A stretch of 64,000 bases of DNA. It comes from Cytophagales bacterium. Its GTDB lineage: Bacteria; Bacteroidota; Bacteroidia; Cytophagales; Spirosomataceae. Shown one piece after another: positions 27,344 to 36,414 of the stretch. The DNA is taken from contig JAAFKE010000013.1 in NCBI GenBank assembly GCA_013298215.1, positions 1 through 64,000 on the forward strand, read 5' to 3'. The notes under the pieces are model-generated. The model worked only from the letters and a program-made list of their open reading frames with translations, made no database searches and had not been told where the DNA came from. Every line of letters starts with the position of its first letter. Position 1 is the stretch's first letter. The position numbers and the translations under genes were made by a program.

Positions 27344-28387
27344 ATGAAAAAAATAGCTACTGTTTTAATCGGTTTTCTTTGGGCAATGAACGCACCAGCA
27401 CAGGGTTTTAAAAACAAAATTACGCTCGTCATTCACGGCGGCGCGGGCACGATTACGCGCCAAAACATGACCCCCGAAAAAGAAAAAGCCTACAAGCAAA
27501 CCCTCGAAATGGCGCTCAAAACGGGCTACGCCGTTCTGAAAAAAGGTGGTACGAGCATGGATGCCGTTGAGGCCACCATTCACGTCATGGAAGACTCGCC
27601 GTTGTTCAATGCGGGCAAAGGCGCGGTTTTTACGCACGACGGCAAAAATGAATTAGATGCCGCCGTAATGGACGGCCAAAACCTGAAAGCAGGCGCGGCA
27701 ACGGGCGTAACGACGGTGCGAAGCCCCATTTCGTTGGCCAGAAAGATCATGGATCGGTCGGAACACGTGATGATGGCGGGCAAAGGCGCAGAGGAGTTTG
27801 CCCGCAAAGAGGGACTCGAAATAGTCGATCCGTCGTATTTTTATACCGAAACCCGCTGGCAGGGTTTGCAACGGGCGTTAGAAAAAGAAAAAACGGAGTT
27901 GGATCATACCGAGGGCGACACGACCAAAAAAACGGGTTTGAACCAAGAAAATATTTTTACCGAAGGCAATAAATTCGGTACGGTGGGCGCGGTGGCCTTA
28001 GACCAATTTGGCAACCTGGCGGCGGGCACTTCAACGGGCGGGATGACCAATAAACGCTACGGACGCATCGGCGACGCGCCCATTATTGGGGCTGGAACTT
28101 ACGCCAATAATGCCACCTGCGCGGTGTCGGCCACGGGCCACGGAGAGTTTTTTATCCGTGCGGTGGTTGGCCACGATGTTTCGGCGTTGATGGAATACAA
28201 AAAACTGCCCCTCAAAGCCGCCGCCAACGAAGTGGTCATGAAAAAATTAGTCAAGATCGGCGGCGAGGGCGGACTAATTGCCCTCGACCGCCAGGGAAAC
28301 ATTGCCATGCCGTTCAACTCGGAGGGAATGTACCGGGGCTATATCAAAGCCGACGGAAGCCTCGAAGTGCTGATTTACAAAGACTAA
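27344..28387 (+). CDS. Isoaspartyl peptidase / plant-type L-asparaginase
   Basis: A 347-residue Ntn-hydrolase of the same superfamily as its upstream neighbour. The nucleophile is Thr213 (NKFGTVGAVALD), preceded by the linker that is cut on maturation; the N-terminal VIHGGAG, the middle PLFNAGKGAVFT and the later GRIGDAPIIGAGTYAN motifs are diagnostic of isoaspartyl dipeptidases/asparaginases. It has a Sec-type signal peptide (ends APAQ near residue 20) rather than a Tat signal, so it is probably periplasmic. It releases aspartate from beta-aspartyl peptides. Its promoter region carries a dispersed repeat (27250-27330). Confidence 0.95.
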   Translation: MKKIATVLIGFLWAMNAPAQGFKNKITLVIHGGAGTITRQNMTPEKEKAYKQTLEMALKTGYAVLKKGGTSMDAVEATIHVMEDSPLFNAGKGAVFTHDGKNELDAAVMDGQNLKAGAATGVTTVRSPISLARKIMDRSEHVMMAGKGAEEFARKEGLEIVDPSYFYTETRWQGLQRALEKEKTELDHTEGDTTKKTGLNQENIFTEGNKFGTVGAVALDQFGNLAAGTSTGGMTNKRYGRIGDAPIIGAGTYANNATCAVSATGHGEFFIRAVVGHDVSALMEYKKLPLKAAANEVVMKKLVKIGGEGGLIALDRQGNIAMPFNSEGMYRGYIKADGSLEVLIYKD

Positions 28388-28406
28388 AACACCCAACCAC
28401 CCAGGT

Positions 28407-30032
28407 TTATTCGCCCAAAAACGGGTAACGATAATCTTTGGGCGATACGAAGGTTTCTTTGATCGTTCGGGGCGACACCCAGCGGAGGAGGTTCAGCACA
28501 GACCCCGCCTTGTCGTTGGTGCCCGAAGCCCGCGCACCGCCGAATGGTTGCTGCCCCACAACGGCTCCCGTGGGTTTGTCGTTGATATAAAAATTGCCCG
28601 CAGCGTTTGTTAAATGCTTGGTGGCCAGCTCGATGGCGTATCGGTCTTGGGCAAAAACCGCTCCCGTGAGTGCGTAAGGAGACGTGCCATCGACCAGCGA
28701 AAGGGCGGCCTCAAAGTCGGCGGCGGGATAGACGTAAACCGTCAGAACGGGGCCGAATATTTCTTCGCAGAGCGTAGCGTATTGTGGATCGGTGGTTTGC
28801 AACACGGTGGGTTCTACAAAATAGCCCAACGTTTTGTCGCAGTTGCCGCCCGCTATTATTTCTACGCTGCTGTCGGCCTTGGCGCGGTCGATGTAGCCCG
28901 CAATTTTGTCGAACGAGCGCTCGTCGATGACGGCATTTATGAAGTTAGAGAAGTCTTCTACGCCGCCCATTTTCATGGATTTTAGGTCGGCAATCATCTT
29001 CTGTTTAACGGCAGGCCACAAGTTATCGGGGATGTATGCCCGCGAAGCCGCCGAACATTTTTGGCCCTGGTACTCAAATGCGCCACGAACCAAGGCCGTG
29101 GCGAGGGCATCTGCATCGGCCGATTGGTGCGCCACCACAAAGTCTTTGCCACCAGTTTCGCCCACAATACGCGGGAAAGTCTTGTAGTTGGGAATGTTGT
29201 TGCCGATGGTTTTCCAAATGGTCTGAAACACCTTGGTGCTGCCCGTGAAGTGGATTCCTGCAAAATCGGGGTGGCTAAAAACCACATCTCCCGCCGCTGG
29301 CCCGTCCACGTAAACCAGGTTTATTACGCCGTCGGGCAGGCCAGCCTCCCTAAAAACCGCCATGAGCACGTTGGCCGCCAGCGCTTGGGTGTAGGCAGGT
29401 TTCCAAACCACCACGTTGCCCATCATGGCCGCCGACGCGGGCAAGTTGCCCGCAATGGCCGTAAAATTAAAAGGCGTGAGCGCAAAAATGAATCCTTCGA
29501 GCGGGCGGTATTCGAGGCGGTTCCAGATGCCGTCCGACGATACTGGTTGCTGTTGGTAAATATCAGTGGCAAACTGCACATTGAAACGCAGAAAGTCGAT
29601 CATCTCGCAGGCCGCGTCAATTTCGGCCTGGTACACATTTTTAGACTGCCCCAGCATGGTGGCCGCGTTTATTTTGGCGCGGTAAGGCCCAGCGAGCAGG
29701 TCGGCGGCTTTCAGAAAAATGGTCAGGCGATGTTCCCAGGCCATGTTGGCCCAGGCGTTTCGGGCGGCCAGTGCCGCGTCTATGGCTTGCGCTACGTGCG
29801 TGGCGTCGCCTTCGTGCAAATACCCGAGCACGTGCTGGTGGTTGTGCGGGCAAACCACTGGCAAACGCTGGGCGGTTGTGACCTGCTGTTGGCCAATGTA
29901 CATGGGCATTTCTACCACTTGGGCGCGGCTCTGGGCAAGGGCCGCCTGTACCGCCGCACGCTCGGGCGACTGCGGTGCGTAGCTTTTTACGGGCTCGTTC
30001 TGGGGCGATGGTACGCTAAAAAATCCTGGCAT
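28407..30032 (-). CDS. pruA: L-glutamate gamma-semialdehyde dehydrogenase (1-pyrroline-5-carboxylate dehydrogenase)
   Basis: Oxidises glutamate semialdehyde to glutamate with NAD, the second step of proline breakdown. Start taken at ATG 30032 (MPGFFSVPSPQ), giving 541 residues as in Bacteroidota and eukaryotic P5CDH. The longer frame to 30113 would run into the predicted -7 element. Motifs: catalytic Glu in VGETGGKDFVVAH, catalytic Cys in YQGQKCSAASR, and EEIFGPVLTVYVY. Proline dehydrogenase is not beside it. Confidence 0.96.
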   Translation of the reverse strand: MPGFFSVPSPQNEPVKSYAPQSPERAAVQAALAQSRAQVVEMPMYIGQQQVTTAQRLPVVCPHNHQHVLGYLHEGDATHVAQAIDAALAARNAWANMAWEHRLTIFLKAADLLAGPYRAKINAATMLGQSKNVYQAEIDAACEMIDFLRFNVQFATDIYQQQPVSSDGIWNRLEYRPLEGFIFALTPFNFTAIAGNLPASAAMMGNVVVWKPAYTQALAANVLMAVFREAGLPDGVINLVYVDGPAAGDVVFSHPDFAGIHFTGSTKVFQTIWKTIGNNIPNYKTFPRIVGETGGKDFVVAHQSADADALATALVRGAFEYQGQKCSAASRAYIPDNLWPAVKQKMIADLKSMKMGGVEDFSNFINAVIDERSFDKIAGYIDRAKADSSVEIIAGGNCDKTLGYFVEPTVLQTTDPQYATLCEEIFGPVLTVYVYPAADFEAALSLVDGTSPYALTGAVFAQDRYAIELATKHLTNAAGNFYINDKPTGAVVGQQPFGGARASGTNDKAGSVLNLLRWVSPRTIKETFVSPKDYRYPFLGE

Positions 30033-30110
30033 TGGGTTTGTTTTTATGTGTATAATTGCGGGTAAATGGTCTTTTTTGTTGGCAAATAGTTTTAGCACTA
30101 AGTAATTACG

Positions 30111-30118
30111 CAAAAGTA
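30111..30118 (-). promoter_or_regulatory. -7 element of the pruA promoter
   Basis: The minus strand reads TACTTTTG, an exact TAnnTTTG, about 80 nt before ATG 30032. It supports the shorter pruA start. Confidence 0.5.
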
Positions 30119-30174
30119 GTTGCTGTTATCTTTATAACTTATTGATTTTAAGGATATTAATCAACAATAATACA

Positions 30175-30236
30175 GGCTAATTAATCCTTATTGGCAGCAA
30201 TATCAGTCAAATAGTGCAAACTAATTAGCCAATAAG
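30175..30236. other. Overlapping, mutually exclusive hairpin arms
   Basis: GGCTAATTA (30175-30183) can pair with TAATTAGCC (30222-30230), and CTTATTGGC (30187-30195) with GCCAATAAG (30228-30236). The right arms share GCC (30228-30230), so only one pairing can form at a time. The site lies between the DUF5686 gene and pruA, upstream of the pruA -7 element. Confidence 0.5.
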
Positions 30237-30274
30237 ATAAACTAAATATGAACAGGTATTCAGCAAAACAATTA

Positions 30275-33001
30275 TTAATTAAATTTCAGTTTGAGGGTAG
30301 TACCTATTCTGAAAACCGTTTGCTGGTAGCGCTGGTTCTGAAAAACACCAACGACCTCGATCCTGAAAGGAACCCGTATGCCCAGATCGAGGCCGTAGCC
30401 GAGCTCGGTATAATGCTGGGAGGCTGGCGTGGTGAGGTGGTGCACAAAAAGGTTCTCTTTGATGCCCATGAAACGAAGCCAGGTGAGCTGGGTGAGAAAC
30501 AACTTGCGAAATTCGGCCATAAGGTGCGCCTCGGCGTATTGTTTGCTGGTGCTGAGGCTATAATACTCCAAAGCTCGGAAGGTGGTGAGTGGATCGCCCT
30601 GCTGGAGAAAGAAAGCATTGCCCGCAAAATGCTTAAAATCTGGAAAAAACACTTTGTTCTGGTTCAAAAAACCACCCACGCCCACTTGATAGCGCAGGCT
30701 GCTCCTAACGCCCGTATCGAAACCGTGGGTAAAACTGATACTGCCAAAATCATAATCGACCTCGCTGTCTAACAAACCGCTGATTCCTTTTCGGTACTGA
30801 ACCGAAATTTGGGGGGAGTCATCGAAATAATAGATTTTTTGGCCATTTCGCAGGCGGTATCTTTGCCACGGTTTCCACGATGCCGCCGCCTCAAATGTCA
30901 ATGCCCTGTGGCCAGGTATGCGCGCCTGCGCCATGCCCGTGGCATCGAAAACCTCCTGATTGAAAGGCGCGTTTGGGGTGTATTCTACGTTTTTAAAATT
31001 GATTAAGCGGTAACGGTTTGGATTCTCGGCGTTCGATAATTCTTGGCGTTGGGCGTATTCTAAACTGGTCTTGAACTCAAAATGGCCGTTGCGTTCATTC
31101 GTGTTGAAATCCATTCGGGCAAATTGCTTTTCGTACAATTTTATAAAATTACGCTCAAAAAACACCGTAGAGATCGAGTTCAGACCCGTACCGATGGGAT
31201 TATTGGCGTTTATTTGGCTCACCGTGCGCCCGCCCTGAAACATCAGCCGGTGGTTGCGCCAGCTGTAATCGACCAACCCAGTACCCAATATTTTTTCGCG
31301 CGCCGATGAATACCGCGCCGCCCCGCCCGCCGAAAAACTGCGCACATTCGTTTTTCTGGTTATTTTATTAGTATCTATTTTGTCGTATTTTAGTTTCAGA
31401 CCCGCGTTCAGGACATAACCCTCCACGGTGTTGATCTGCGGATCAGAAATAGGGCTGGCGTAGTTGAGCGACCAGCTACTTTTTTTACCCAGCCTAAAAG
31501 AGTGCCCCATTAAAATTCCGCCAATAGTTTTGACAACGACGCTGCTTTTTTTGAGGGTGTCGCCATTGGCTTTTTTCAGGCTGTCGCGCTGCATTTTTGT
31601 GCCGTCTTTCATAATCTTCAAGCTGTCCATTCTCACGTAGCTTTTCACCTCGGCTTTGGTGAGCGGCACGGTTCGGAGCGAGTCCCAAAAGGCCATACTT
31701 CGGCGGTTGGCCAGCGAATCTATCTTCACAGAATCGTTGCGGGCCGTACCCGCGTCGGTGTCCTCCCCTTTTTCTTTTTTCTGTTTCTTTTCCTGTTTTT
31801 CGTATTCTTTTATCAACTTCCTCAAGTCTTTGCTCGAAAACTCCTTTTGTTTGGCCACCAGCTGCTCCAGGTTCTGGGTTTTCATGTCTTGCTTAGATAT
31901 GGCGGCGCGCTTGGCTTCTTGGCGGTATTTTTTTTCGTCTATCACCACAATGTCCTCCCTAAAAGCGGGGTTTACTTTCAAGTTTGTGAAACGCTGGCTG
32001 ACCACAAAGTCGGCTTTGCCCTTCACTCCGTACAAACCACCCTCTATGTGGTACTGCTGATTGACAGGCATCCAAACGTCTTGAAGGGGACTGAAAATCT
32101 GTTTTATTTCGAACGTAATGCCTTGGTTTACAGTCTGCAACTTCAAACTATGGATACTCCAAACGTTTTCGATGATGTAAATACTGCCCCTAAAAACGCC
32201 CTCGCCGAAAGCCCTCGGAACGACCTTTATTTTATTGACCTCGACCCCATTTTCTACAAAAGAACCCTCGTAAACAAACTTGTAGTAGCCAAAAGCCTTC
32301 GGCGACAACGGCGACACGGCTCCGCCCACTTCGGGGCGGTAGAAACTGGCCAAAAAATAGGCGTTGGGGTTGGCAAACGCGTTTCCTTGGCTGTTTCGGG
32401 TGGCCACCACGCGCTGTTTATACGAATTGGGCTGGCTAAAAACCACCTCCGTCACCGTCTCGTTCAGTATCGGCACGCCTTTCTTAAACTCCCCGTTTTT
32501 ATCGAGTTCTTTCAGTTGATCTTTATACAGAAACTCGAGCGGCAAGTCGGTTATCACAAACGACGACTTTGAGTAGGCTTTGGCGGTGTAGCCGTCTACC
32601 TGCAAAAGATGAAACCGACTTTTGGCAATGGCGCTCCGCATAATGGTGTAGGCTGGGTCTTCGTCTTGCGCACCCACCCGTACCTCTCCCAAGTTCAGGG
32701 CCTGCTCGTCGAGGGTCACGTCCATAACCTGGGGTTTGGCCTCGAGGGTTAGCTGCTTTTGGGTGGTCTTAAAGCCCAAGTACTGAAACACAATTTCGTA
32801 GTAGCCTGGCTTGAGGTCGAGCTGGTACTTTCCTTCGGCGTTCGACATGGTGCCAATGCTCGTTCCCTTCACCACAATGGCGGCAAAGGGCAACGGCTTG
32901 CCGTCTTTGGTGTTCACTGCCCCGCTCAAACCGCTCTGGGCGTAGGCGTTTGTGAGCGGCAAGACACATAAAAAAAACAGAAGTGGTCTTAGATTTAGCA
33001 C
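30275..33001 (-). CDS. DUF5686 / carboxypeptidase-regulatory-like outer membrane protein
   Basis: A 908-residue exported protein: signal peptide (ends AYAQ near residue 22), then a CarboxypepD_reg-like Ig fold (GLSGAVNTKDGKPLPFAAIV; about residues 24-110), then a DUF5686 region ending in an outer-membrane beta-barrel with a final aromatic strand (KLKFN at the end). A highly charged, lysine-rich stretch lies near residues 400-425. The family is common in Bacteroidota and related to TonB-dependent receptors without a plug; its function is unknown. It runs in the same direction as pruA, 243 nt ahead of it. Confidence 0.9.
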   Translation of the reverse strand: MLNLRPLLFFLCVLPLTNAYAQSGLSGAVNTKDGKPLPFAAIVVKGTSIGTMSNAEGKYQLDLKPGYYEIVFQYLGFKTTQKQLTLEAKPQVMDVTLDEQALNLGEVRVGAQDEDPAYTIMRSAIAKSRFHLLQVDGYTAKAYSKSSFVITDLPLEFLYKDQLKELDKNGEFKKGVPILNETVTEVVFSQPNSYKQRVVATRNSQGNAFANPNAYFLASFYRPEVGGAVSPLSPKAFGYYKFVYEGSFVENGVEVNKIKVVPRAFGEGVFRGSIYIIENVWSIHSLKLQTVNQGITFEIKQIFSPLQDVWMPVNQQYHIEGGLYGVKGKADFVVSQRFTNLKVNPAFREDIVVIDEKKYRQEAKRAAISKQDMKTQNLEQLVAKQKEFSSKDLRKLIKEYEKQEKKQKKEKGEDTDAGTARNDSVKIDSLANRRSMAFWDSLRTVPLTKAEVKSYVRMDSLKIMKDGTKMQRDSLKKANGDTLKKSSVVVKTIGGILMGHSFRLGKKSSWSLNYASPISDPQINTVEGYVLNAGLKLKYDKIDTNKITRKTNVRSFSAGGAARYSSAREKILGTGLVDYSWRNHRLMFQGGRTVSQINANNPIGTGLNSISTVFFERNFIKLYEKQFARMDFNTNERNGHFEFKTSLEYAQRQELSNAENPNRYRLINFKNVEYTPNAPFNQEVFDATGMAQARIPGHRALTFEAAASWKPWQRYRLRNGQKIYYFDDSPQISVQYRKGISGLLDSEVDYDFGSISFTHGFDTGVRSSLRYQVGVGGFLNQNKVFFPDFKHFAGNAFFLQQGDPLTTFRALEYYSLSTSKQYAEAHLMAEFRKLFLTQLTWLRFMGIKENLFVHHLTTPASQHYTELGYGLDLGIRVPFRIEVVGVFQNQRYQQTVFRIGTTLKLKFN

Positions 33002-33065
33002 GGCTGAGAATGATAACGTTGTTGGAGTAGTAAACTAAATATGAGGTATTTGGTTTTTCAAACGC

Positions 33066-33782
33066 TCACAGGTTCAACAAATTATGTACTTGTAGCTGTT
33101 GGTTTTTAATAAATCCTTCGCCGTATTTGGCTCCGATGGTATGCCCCATTTCTTGGGAACGCGCGGCCAAAAAATCCATAAACTCGGGCGATGATATGTA
33201 GCTATTGGGTTCGGATGAGTTGGGGTCAAAAAACTGACTTTTAAAGGCCCGAATAGTAGCCAATTTCTGTTCCCAGTGCGCCGAAATATCAACCACAAAA
33301 TCGGGTTTTAGGTAGCGGTCTTGGACGTAATGGTACAACTTTTTGGGTCGCCAGGCGGTTTGGAGCGTACCATCGGCTTCGCGGGTTTCTATCATCCTTA
33401 GTCCCGCCAAAAAGCAAGCGTCTACCTGCAAGGCGGCGGCGCGTCCGTGGTCGGGGTGGCGGTCTTCGGGTGCGTTTGCCAGCACAATTTCGGGTTGGTA
33501 GCGCCGGATGTAGGCCATTAATTGAAGCTGGTGTTGCTCGTCGTTTCTCAAAAAACCGTCTCTCATTCCCGCATTTTGGCGCACGGCCAGCCCCATTATT
33601 TTCCCTGCCACTTCGGCCTCGGCCACCCTAATTTGGGGCGTACCGCGCGTGCCGAGTTCGCCGCGCGTCAGGTCTATAATACCCACCTTGTAGCCCTGCG
33701 CCACGTGCGCCAGTATCGTACCCGAGCAACCCAGCTCGGCATCGTCGGGGTGTACTGCCAAAACCAATATGTCTAATTTCAT
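33066..33782 (-). CDS. bshB1: Bacillithiol biosynthesis deacetylase BshB1
   Basis: A zinc-dependent LmbE-type deacetylase (238 residues) that removes acetate from GlcNAc-malate on the way to bacillithiol. The metal ligands are seen in VHPDD (His11, Asp13, Asp14) and RHPDHGRAA (His112); DLTRGELGTRG matches the family. The GlcNAc-malate transferase (BshA) and the final ligase BshC are not in the window. It points to bacillithiol as the low-molecular-weight thiol of this organism. Confidence 0.95.
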   Translation of the reverse strand: MKLDILVLAVHPDDAELGCSGTILAHVAQGYKVGIIDLTRGELGTRGTPQIRVAEAEVAGKIMGLAVRQNAGMRDGFLRNDEQHQLQLMAYIRRYQPEIVLANAPEDRHPDHGRAAALQVDACFLAGLRMIETREADGTLQTAWRPKKLYHYVQDRYLKPDFVVDISAHWEQKLATIRAFKSQFFDPNSSEPNSYISSPEFMDFLAARSQEMGHTIGAKYGEGFIKNQQLQVHNLLNL

Positions 33783-33903
33783 GCTGCTATAATTTGTGGT
33801 TATTTTGAGTCAGAGGCACATAAATCGTACTCCGCCCACTAATTTTTCAATTACATTACAGTAAAAGTAGCCATTTTTTGTATTAACAAACTAAAAACTC
33901 CCC

Positions 33904-35133
33904 ATGGCACAACTCCAACCCTCCCACGCTACCACCGCCCACAGTGCAGATGCCAACCAAAACTACCTTGTTCCGTTTGCGCTCGTCACGAGTCTGTTTT
34001 TTCTCTGGGGCTTTGCCATTAGTATGCTCGATGTGCTCAACCGGCACTTCCAAAAAACACTTCACATCAGCCGCGCCGAGTCGGCGTGGGTGCAAGTTTG
34101 CACCTTTGGGGCCTATTTTTTAATGGCCCTACCAGCCGGGCATTTCATGAAAAAGTACGGCTACAAAAAAGGCATCTTGGCTGGTTTGGGACTGTACGCG
34201 GCGGGCGCATTTTTGGTGTATCCAGCGGGCGAGCTGCAATCTTGGCCTTTTTTCTTGGTTGCATTGTTTGTTTTGGCCTGCGGATTGGCATTCTTAGAAA
34301 CTGCCGCCAACCCCTACGTAACGGTGCTCGGTAGCCCCGAACGCGCCGCGTTTAGGCTCAATCTGGCGCAGTCTTTCAACGGTTTTGGTGTTTTTGCGGG
34401 ACCAAAAATTGGCGCACTTTTTTTGTTTGCCTCCCAAAACGCCACCCTCCAAGAAGGCTTCGACAAAGTGCAGCTGCCCTACGTGTGCGTGGGGTTTTTG
34501 GTGGTTTTGGTGGCAGTATTGTTCTTCTTCACCAACCTTCCCGAACTAAAAACCGACGACGAGGCCGCCGCCGACAACACGGGACTTTTCAAAGTTAAGC
34601 ACTTCACGCTGGGGGTTTTGGCGCAGTTTCTTAACGTGGGAGCGCAGGTCTGCGTGTGGGGTTTTTTCATTAATTATGCCGTCGAAACCCTCGGTTTCGA
34701 CGATGCCAAAGCGGCCAACTACTTGGCCTCTGGCATGATTATATTTGTATTGGGGCGCTTTGCGGGCACTTTTTTTATGCAATTTATTAAACCCAGCCAA
34801 TTGCTGGGCATCTACGCCGTGCTGATGGTTGGGTTGTTGGCGGCGGTTTCTTTTGGCACCCTGGGGAGCAATGCTATTTACGCGCTGCTGCTGTTCTTCT
34901 TTTTCCAGAGTATTACTTTTCCGACTATTTTTGCGCTCAGTATCGAAAACATGGGAAAGTACACCAAACAAGCGTCGTCTTACCTGATTATGTCTGTTGT
35001 GGGTGGAGCGGTTTTTCCGCCAATTATGGGCGCACTGGCCGATTCATTTTCTATCGCGACGGCATTTTTGCTGCCCGCCGCTATGTTTGGCTACATTGGC
35101 TGGTACGCACTTCGCGGTGCGCGGGTTCGCTGA
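33904..35133 (+). CDS. Sugar MFS transporter, FucP-like
   Basis: A 409-residue transporter of the L-fucose:H+ symporter (FucP/GluP) branch, with 12 TM segments. The diagnostic stretch is FLETAANPYVTVLG (about residues 130-142), followed by RLNLAQSFNGFG; the N-terminal half has SLFFLWGFAISMLDVLN. Family substrates include fucose, glucose, galactose and GlcNAc; which one applies here is not shown. The next gene, a glutamine amidotransferase-like protein, begins 40 nt downstream in the same direction. Confidence 0.93.
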   Translation: MAQLQPSHATTAHSADANQNYLVPFALVTSLFFLWGFAISMLDVLNRHFQKTLHISRAESAWVQVCTFGAYFLMALPAGHFMKKYGYKKGILAGLGLYAAGAFLVYPAGELQSWPFFLVALFVLACGLAFLETAANPYVTVLGSPERAAFRLNLAQSFNGFGVFAGPKIGALFLFASQNATLQEGFDKVQLPYVCVGFLVVLVAVLFFFTNLPELKTDDEAAADNTGLFKVKHFTLGVLAQFLNVGAQVCVWGFFINYAVETLGFDDAKAANYLASGMIIFVLGRFAGTFFMQFIKPSQLLGIYAVLMVGLLAAVSFGTLGSNAIYALLLFFFFQSITFPTIFALSIENMGKYTKQASSYLIMSVVGGAVFPPIMGALADSFSIATAFLLPAAMFGYIGWYALRGARVR

Positions 35134-35173
35134 CAACACGCCAGTAATTTAGGCTTAATCATACCAAAAAAAG

Positions 35174-35902
35174 ATGCTCAAAATTGGTCTTTTGATCTGC
35201 GGCCACGTGCGCAACGACTTTCAAGAAATCCTCGGTGGCAACTACCGCGACGTTTTTCCCGCCTACCTCGGGCGCGCTGGCGCAGCAGACTGGGCATTTA
35301 GTTTTTACGATGTCTGCCAGGGGCAATTTCCCGGCAACATTCACGAATGCGATGCCTACATTTGCTCTGGTTCTACGGCCTCCGTTTACGACCCCGACCC
35401 CTGGATAGAGACCCTAAAAGCGTTTGTACGCTCGCTCTGGGAGGCCAAAAAACCGTTCGTGGGCGTGTGTTTTGGGCACCAGATGTTGGCCGAAGCCCTG
35501 GGCGGTCGGGTACAAAAATCGGCGCAGGGCTGGTGCGTGGGCGTTCACGAAATGCGTATTTTAGAAACCCAATCTTGGATGACCCCGCCCCAGGCTCAGT
35601 TCAATTTATTGATGATGTGCCAAGATCAGGTACAAGTTTTGCCCGCAGACGCGGTGCATTTGGCCACAACCAACGCCTGCCCCGTAGCCATGTTCAAAGT
35701 AGGCAAAACCATGCTCGGCCTGCAAGCACACCCCGAATTTAATAAACCCTACAACCAAGCCCTCATGCACGACCGCGTGGCGCGGATGGGCCAGAAAACG
35801 GTCGAGATTGGCCTGGAATCTTTGCAAAAAGTAACCCACGAAACAACCGTGGGGCAGTGGATCGTTGCGTTCGTGAACACCCAAACGCAACCAAAAAATT
35901 GA
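35174..35902 (+). CDS. Class I glutamine amidotransferase-like protein (GMP synthase type)
   Basis: A 242-residue stand-alone GATase1 domain. The catalytic triad is complete: Cys99 in VGVCFGHQ, and His186 and Glu188 in LQAHPEF. Such proteins hydrolyse glutamine or gamma-glutamyl amides; no synthase partner domain is attached, so the natural substrate is unknown. Its stop TGA overlaps a likely TTG start of the next gene, and the FucP-like transporter lies 40 nt upstream. A role in gamma-glutamyl compound breakdown is inferred from the neighbour only. Confidence 0.92.
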   Translation: MLKIGLLICGHVRNDFQEILGGNYRDVFPAYLGRAGAADWAFSFYDVCQGQFPGNIHECDAYICSGSTASVYDPDPWIETLKAFVRSLWEAKKPFVGVCFGHQMLAEALGGRVQKSAQGWCVGVHEMRILETQSWMTPPQAQFNLLMMCQDQVQVLPADAVHLATTNACPVAMFKVGKTMLGLQAHPEFNKPYNQALMHDRVARMGQKTVEIGLESLQKVTHETTVGQWIVAFVNTQTQPKN

Positions 35903-36315
35903 GCCAAACGCCTTACCTTTTTGTGTATGGAACGCTGATGAGCCAGTTCAAAAACCCTGCCGCCGCAGCCCTAAAAATGCACGCAGTTTGCCTGGGCGCC
36001 GCCTCCATGAAAGGGCTTTTGTACGTGATCGACTACTACCCAGGGGCAATTTATGACCCAGCCAGCACAGAAACGGTTCACGGAGAAATTTGGCTAATGA
36101 CCGACCAAGCAACGCTCTGGCCTATTCTGGACGACTACGAAACCGTGGAAACCGACCCCGACCAACCGCCAGGCCAAGAATCATACGACCGCGCCCAGGT
36201 TGAGGTTTGGCACCAAAATACTACTTTTAGAGCTTGGACCTACCTCTACAACCTACCAACGCCAGGCTTGGCGCAGATTGAATCGGGGCGTTTTGGCGGT
36301 GATGGTGCGTACTAA
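35899..36315 (+). CDS. Gamma-glutamylcyclotransferase-like (AIG2/GGCT) protein
   Basis: A 138-residue protein of the GGCT fold: substrate-binding YGTLM (residues 10-14) and a probable catalytic Glu81 in LDDYETVE. The family releases 5-oxoproline from gamma-glutamyl amines or amino acids. I place the start at TTG 35899, giving (M)SQTPYLFVYGTLM, which matches the family N-terminus; an in-frame ATG at 35857 would add 14 residues inside the upstream gene. TTG overlaps the amidotransferase stop as TTGA, suggesting translational coupling. Confidence 0.88.
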   Translation: MSQTPYLFVYGTLMSQFKNPAAAALKMHAVCLGAASMKGLLYVIDYYPGAIYDPASTETVHGEIWLMTDQATLWPILDDYETVETDPDQPPGQESYDRAQVEVWHQNTTFRAWTYLYNLPTPGLAQIESGRFGGDGAY

Positions 36316-36352
36316 CAAATAACCTATCTGTGGCTGCGCCGCCAAGTTTAGA

Positions 36353-36382
36353 TTTGGGAGCGCAAAAGTATTCGTATCTTTG
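36353..36382 (+). promoter_or_regulatory. Promoter of cca
   Basis: TTG (36354-36356), an 18-nt spacer and TATCTTTG (36375-36382), an exact Bacteroidota -7 element, about 33 nt before ATG 36415. An alternative ATG at 36382 lies within the element and can be ruled out. Confidence 0.7.
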
Positions 36383-36414
36383 TGGCCAATTTGCCAAGAA
36401 CGATAAGTACAAAA

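Noticed and set aside
29061-30065. A 334-residue plus-strand frame across pruA
   Set aside because: It is the complement of a well-recognised enzyme and has no protein-like features of its own.
30248-30772. A 174-residue frame on the plus strand
   Set aside because: It lies within the C-terminal part of the DUF5686 gene on the other strand, which has a coherent barrel sequence and family match.
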